Shown here in pieces: positions 5,826 through 6,217 of a stretch of DNA of 6,217 bases. Source of the DNA: Pseudomonadota bacterium (lineage in GTDB: Bacteria; Pseudomonadota; Alphaproteobacteria; Rhizobiales; Rhizobiaceae); the NCBI GenBank assembly GCA_023388675.1, contig JAEWFU010000514.1:1-6217 (forward strand), read 5' to 3'. Under the pieces are notes generated by a model, which saw only the letters and a program-made list of their open reading frames with translations, was not told where the DNA came from and did no database searches. Every line of letters starts with the position of its first letter. The stretch's first letter is position 1. The position numbers and the translations under genes are program-made.

Positions 5826-6217
5826 ATGAACCAGGAAACGCTTCAGCCCGCCAACGAGCCTGCTCCCACCATCGGAGAAAACGCCTATCGTCGGATACGA
5901 TCCGACATCATCTTCGGTCGCCTGCCGCCCGGCCAGAAGCTCAAGCTGGAGCGGCTGCGCGACACCTATGGCGCCAGCATCAGCACACTGCGCGAAATCC
6001 TGAACCGGCTCTCCTCGGAGAGCCTCGTGGTGGCCGAAGGCCAGCGCGGCTTCGAGGTGGCCCCGGTCTCGGCCGAAAACCTGCGCGAAATCGCGGCTCT
6101 GCGCCTCCTGTTGGAAGGTCATGCGCTGGAACAGTCTTTCGCGGCCGGCGACATGGAATGGGAAGGGCGCGTGGTCGCCGCCCACCACAAGCTCGCCACG
6201 CTCGAGCGGCGCATGCG
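5826..6217 (+). CDS. Second GntR/FCD regulator, tandem paralogue of the gene at 5076, truncated by the window edge
   Basis: The frame is open from the ATG at 5826 through 130 codons to the window end. After a Pro-rich N-terminus (about 19 residues) comes the winged helix: AYRRIRSDIIFGRLPPGQKL (20-39), LERLRDTYGASISTLREILN, then a wing with the same AEGQRGF as its neighbour. The start of the FCD domain follows (IAALRLLLEGHALEQSF, then EWEGRVVAAHHKLA). By hand alignment over about 111 residues it is near 68% identical to the protein encoded immediately upstream, so the two arose by duplication or are long-standing paralogues. The DNA-recognition helices are very similar (ASVSTLRETLN versus ASISTLREILN), hinting at overlapping operators. 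No obvious Shine-Dalgarno sequence precedes the ATG, and the 48-bp gap suggests co-transcription with the first regulator. The metal-binding residues lie beyond the window. Confidence 0.9.
   Translation, partial: MNQETLQPANEPAPTIGENAYRRIRSDIIFGRLPPGQKLKLERLRDTYGASISTLREILNRLSSESLVVAEGQRGFEVAPVSAENLREIAALRLLLEGHALEQSFAAGDMEWEGRVVAAHHKLATLERRM

Noticed and set aside
5022..6188. A 388-codon open frame on the minus strand spanning both regulator genes
   Set aside because: It is antisense to two well-supported GntR/FCD genes and shows no recognisable family. Its long openness and its internally repeated look come from the two paralogous GC-rich genes beneath it.

Overview
This GC-rich window carries ordinary alphaproteobacterial metabolic and transport genes. 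The gene repertoire (a TRAP transporter with separate DctP, DctQ and DctM, an FCD-type GntR pair, a periplasmic rhodanese next to a YeeE/YedE transporter) and the protein style suggest a member of the Hyphomicrobiales (Mesorhizobium/Phyllobacteriaceae-like) or a related soil or marine alphaproteobacterium. That assignment is an inference from gene style, not from a marker gene. No RNA gene, insertion sequence, CRISPR array or phage gene was recognised.

Left part (1-1570), all minus strand: a small sulfur module. A secreted two-domain rhodanese (487-1398) is followed downstream by the N-terminal part of a YeeE/YedE (TsuA-like) membrane transporter that runs off the left edge (386-1). The 100-bp gap between them contains a perfect 13-bp-arm palindrome and a second adjacent hairpin. 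The 172 bp upstream of the rhodanese hold its promoter region and two short inverted repeats.

Middle part (1571-4891), minus strand: a compact operon in the order dctP - dctQ - dctM - aroQ-like. It encodes the periplasmic binding protein, small permease and large permease of a TRAP transporter, then a type II 3-dehydroquinate dehydratase homologue. dctQ and dctM overlap by 4 nt (ATGA), and aroQ starts 4 nt after dctM. A GC-rich hairpin lies between dctP and dctQ, the usual place where binding-protein expression is set apart from permease expression.

Right part (4892-6217): a divergent, AT-rich control region, then two tandem plus-strand GntR/FCD regulators that are close paralogues of each other; the second is cut by the window edge. 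The likely logic is that one or both regulators sense the imported compound or a product of it and control the TRAP-aroQ operon. The most interesting point is that the AroQ-like protein keeps the core catalytic residues of type II dehydroquinases but has lost two residues expected to contact the hydroxyls of the substrate ring. It may therefore act on a related cyclic acid brought in by this transporter rather than serve the shikimate pathway.
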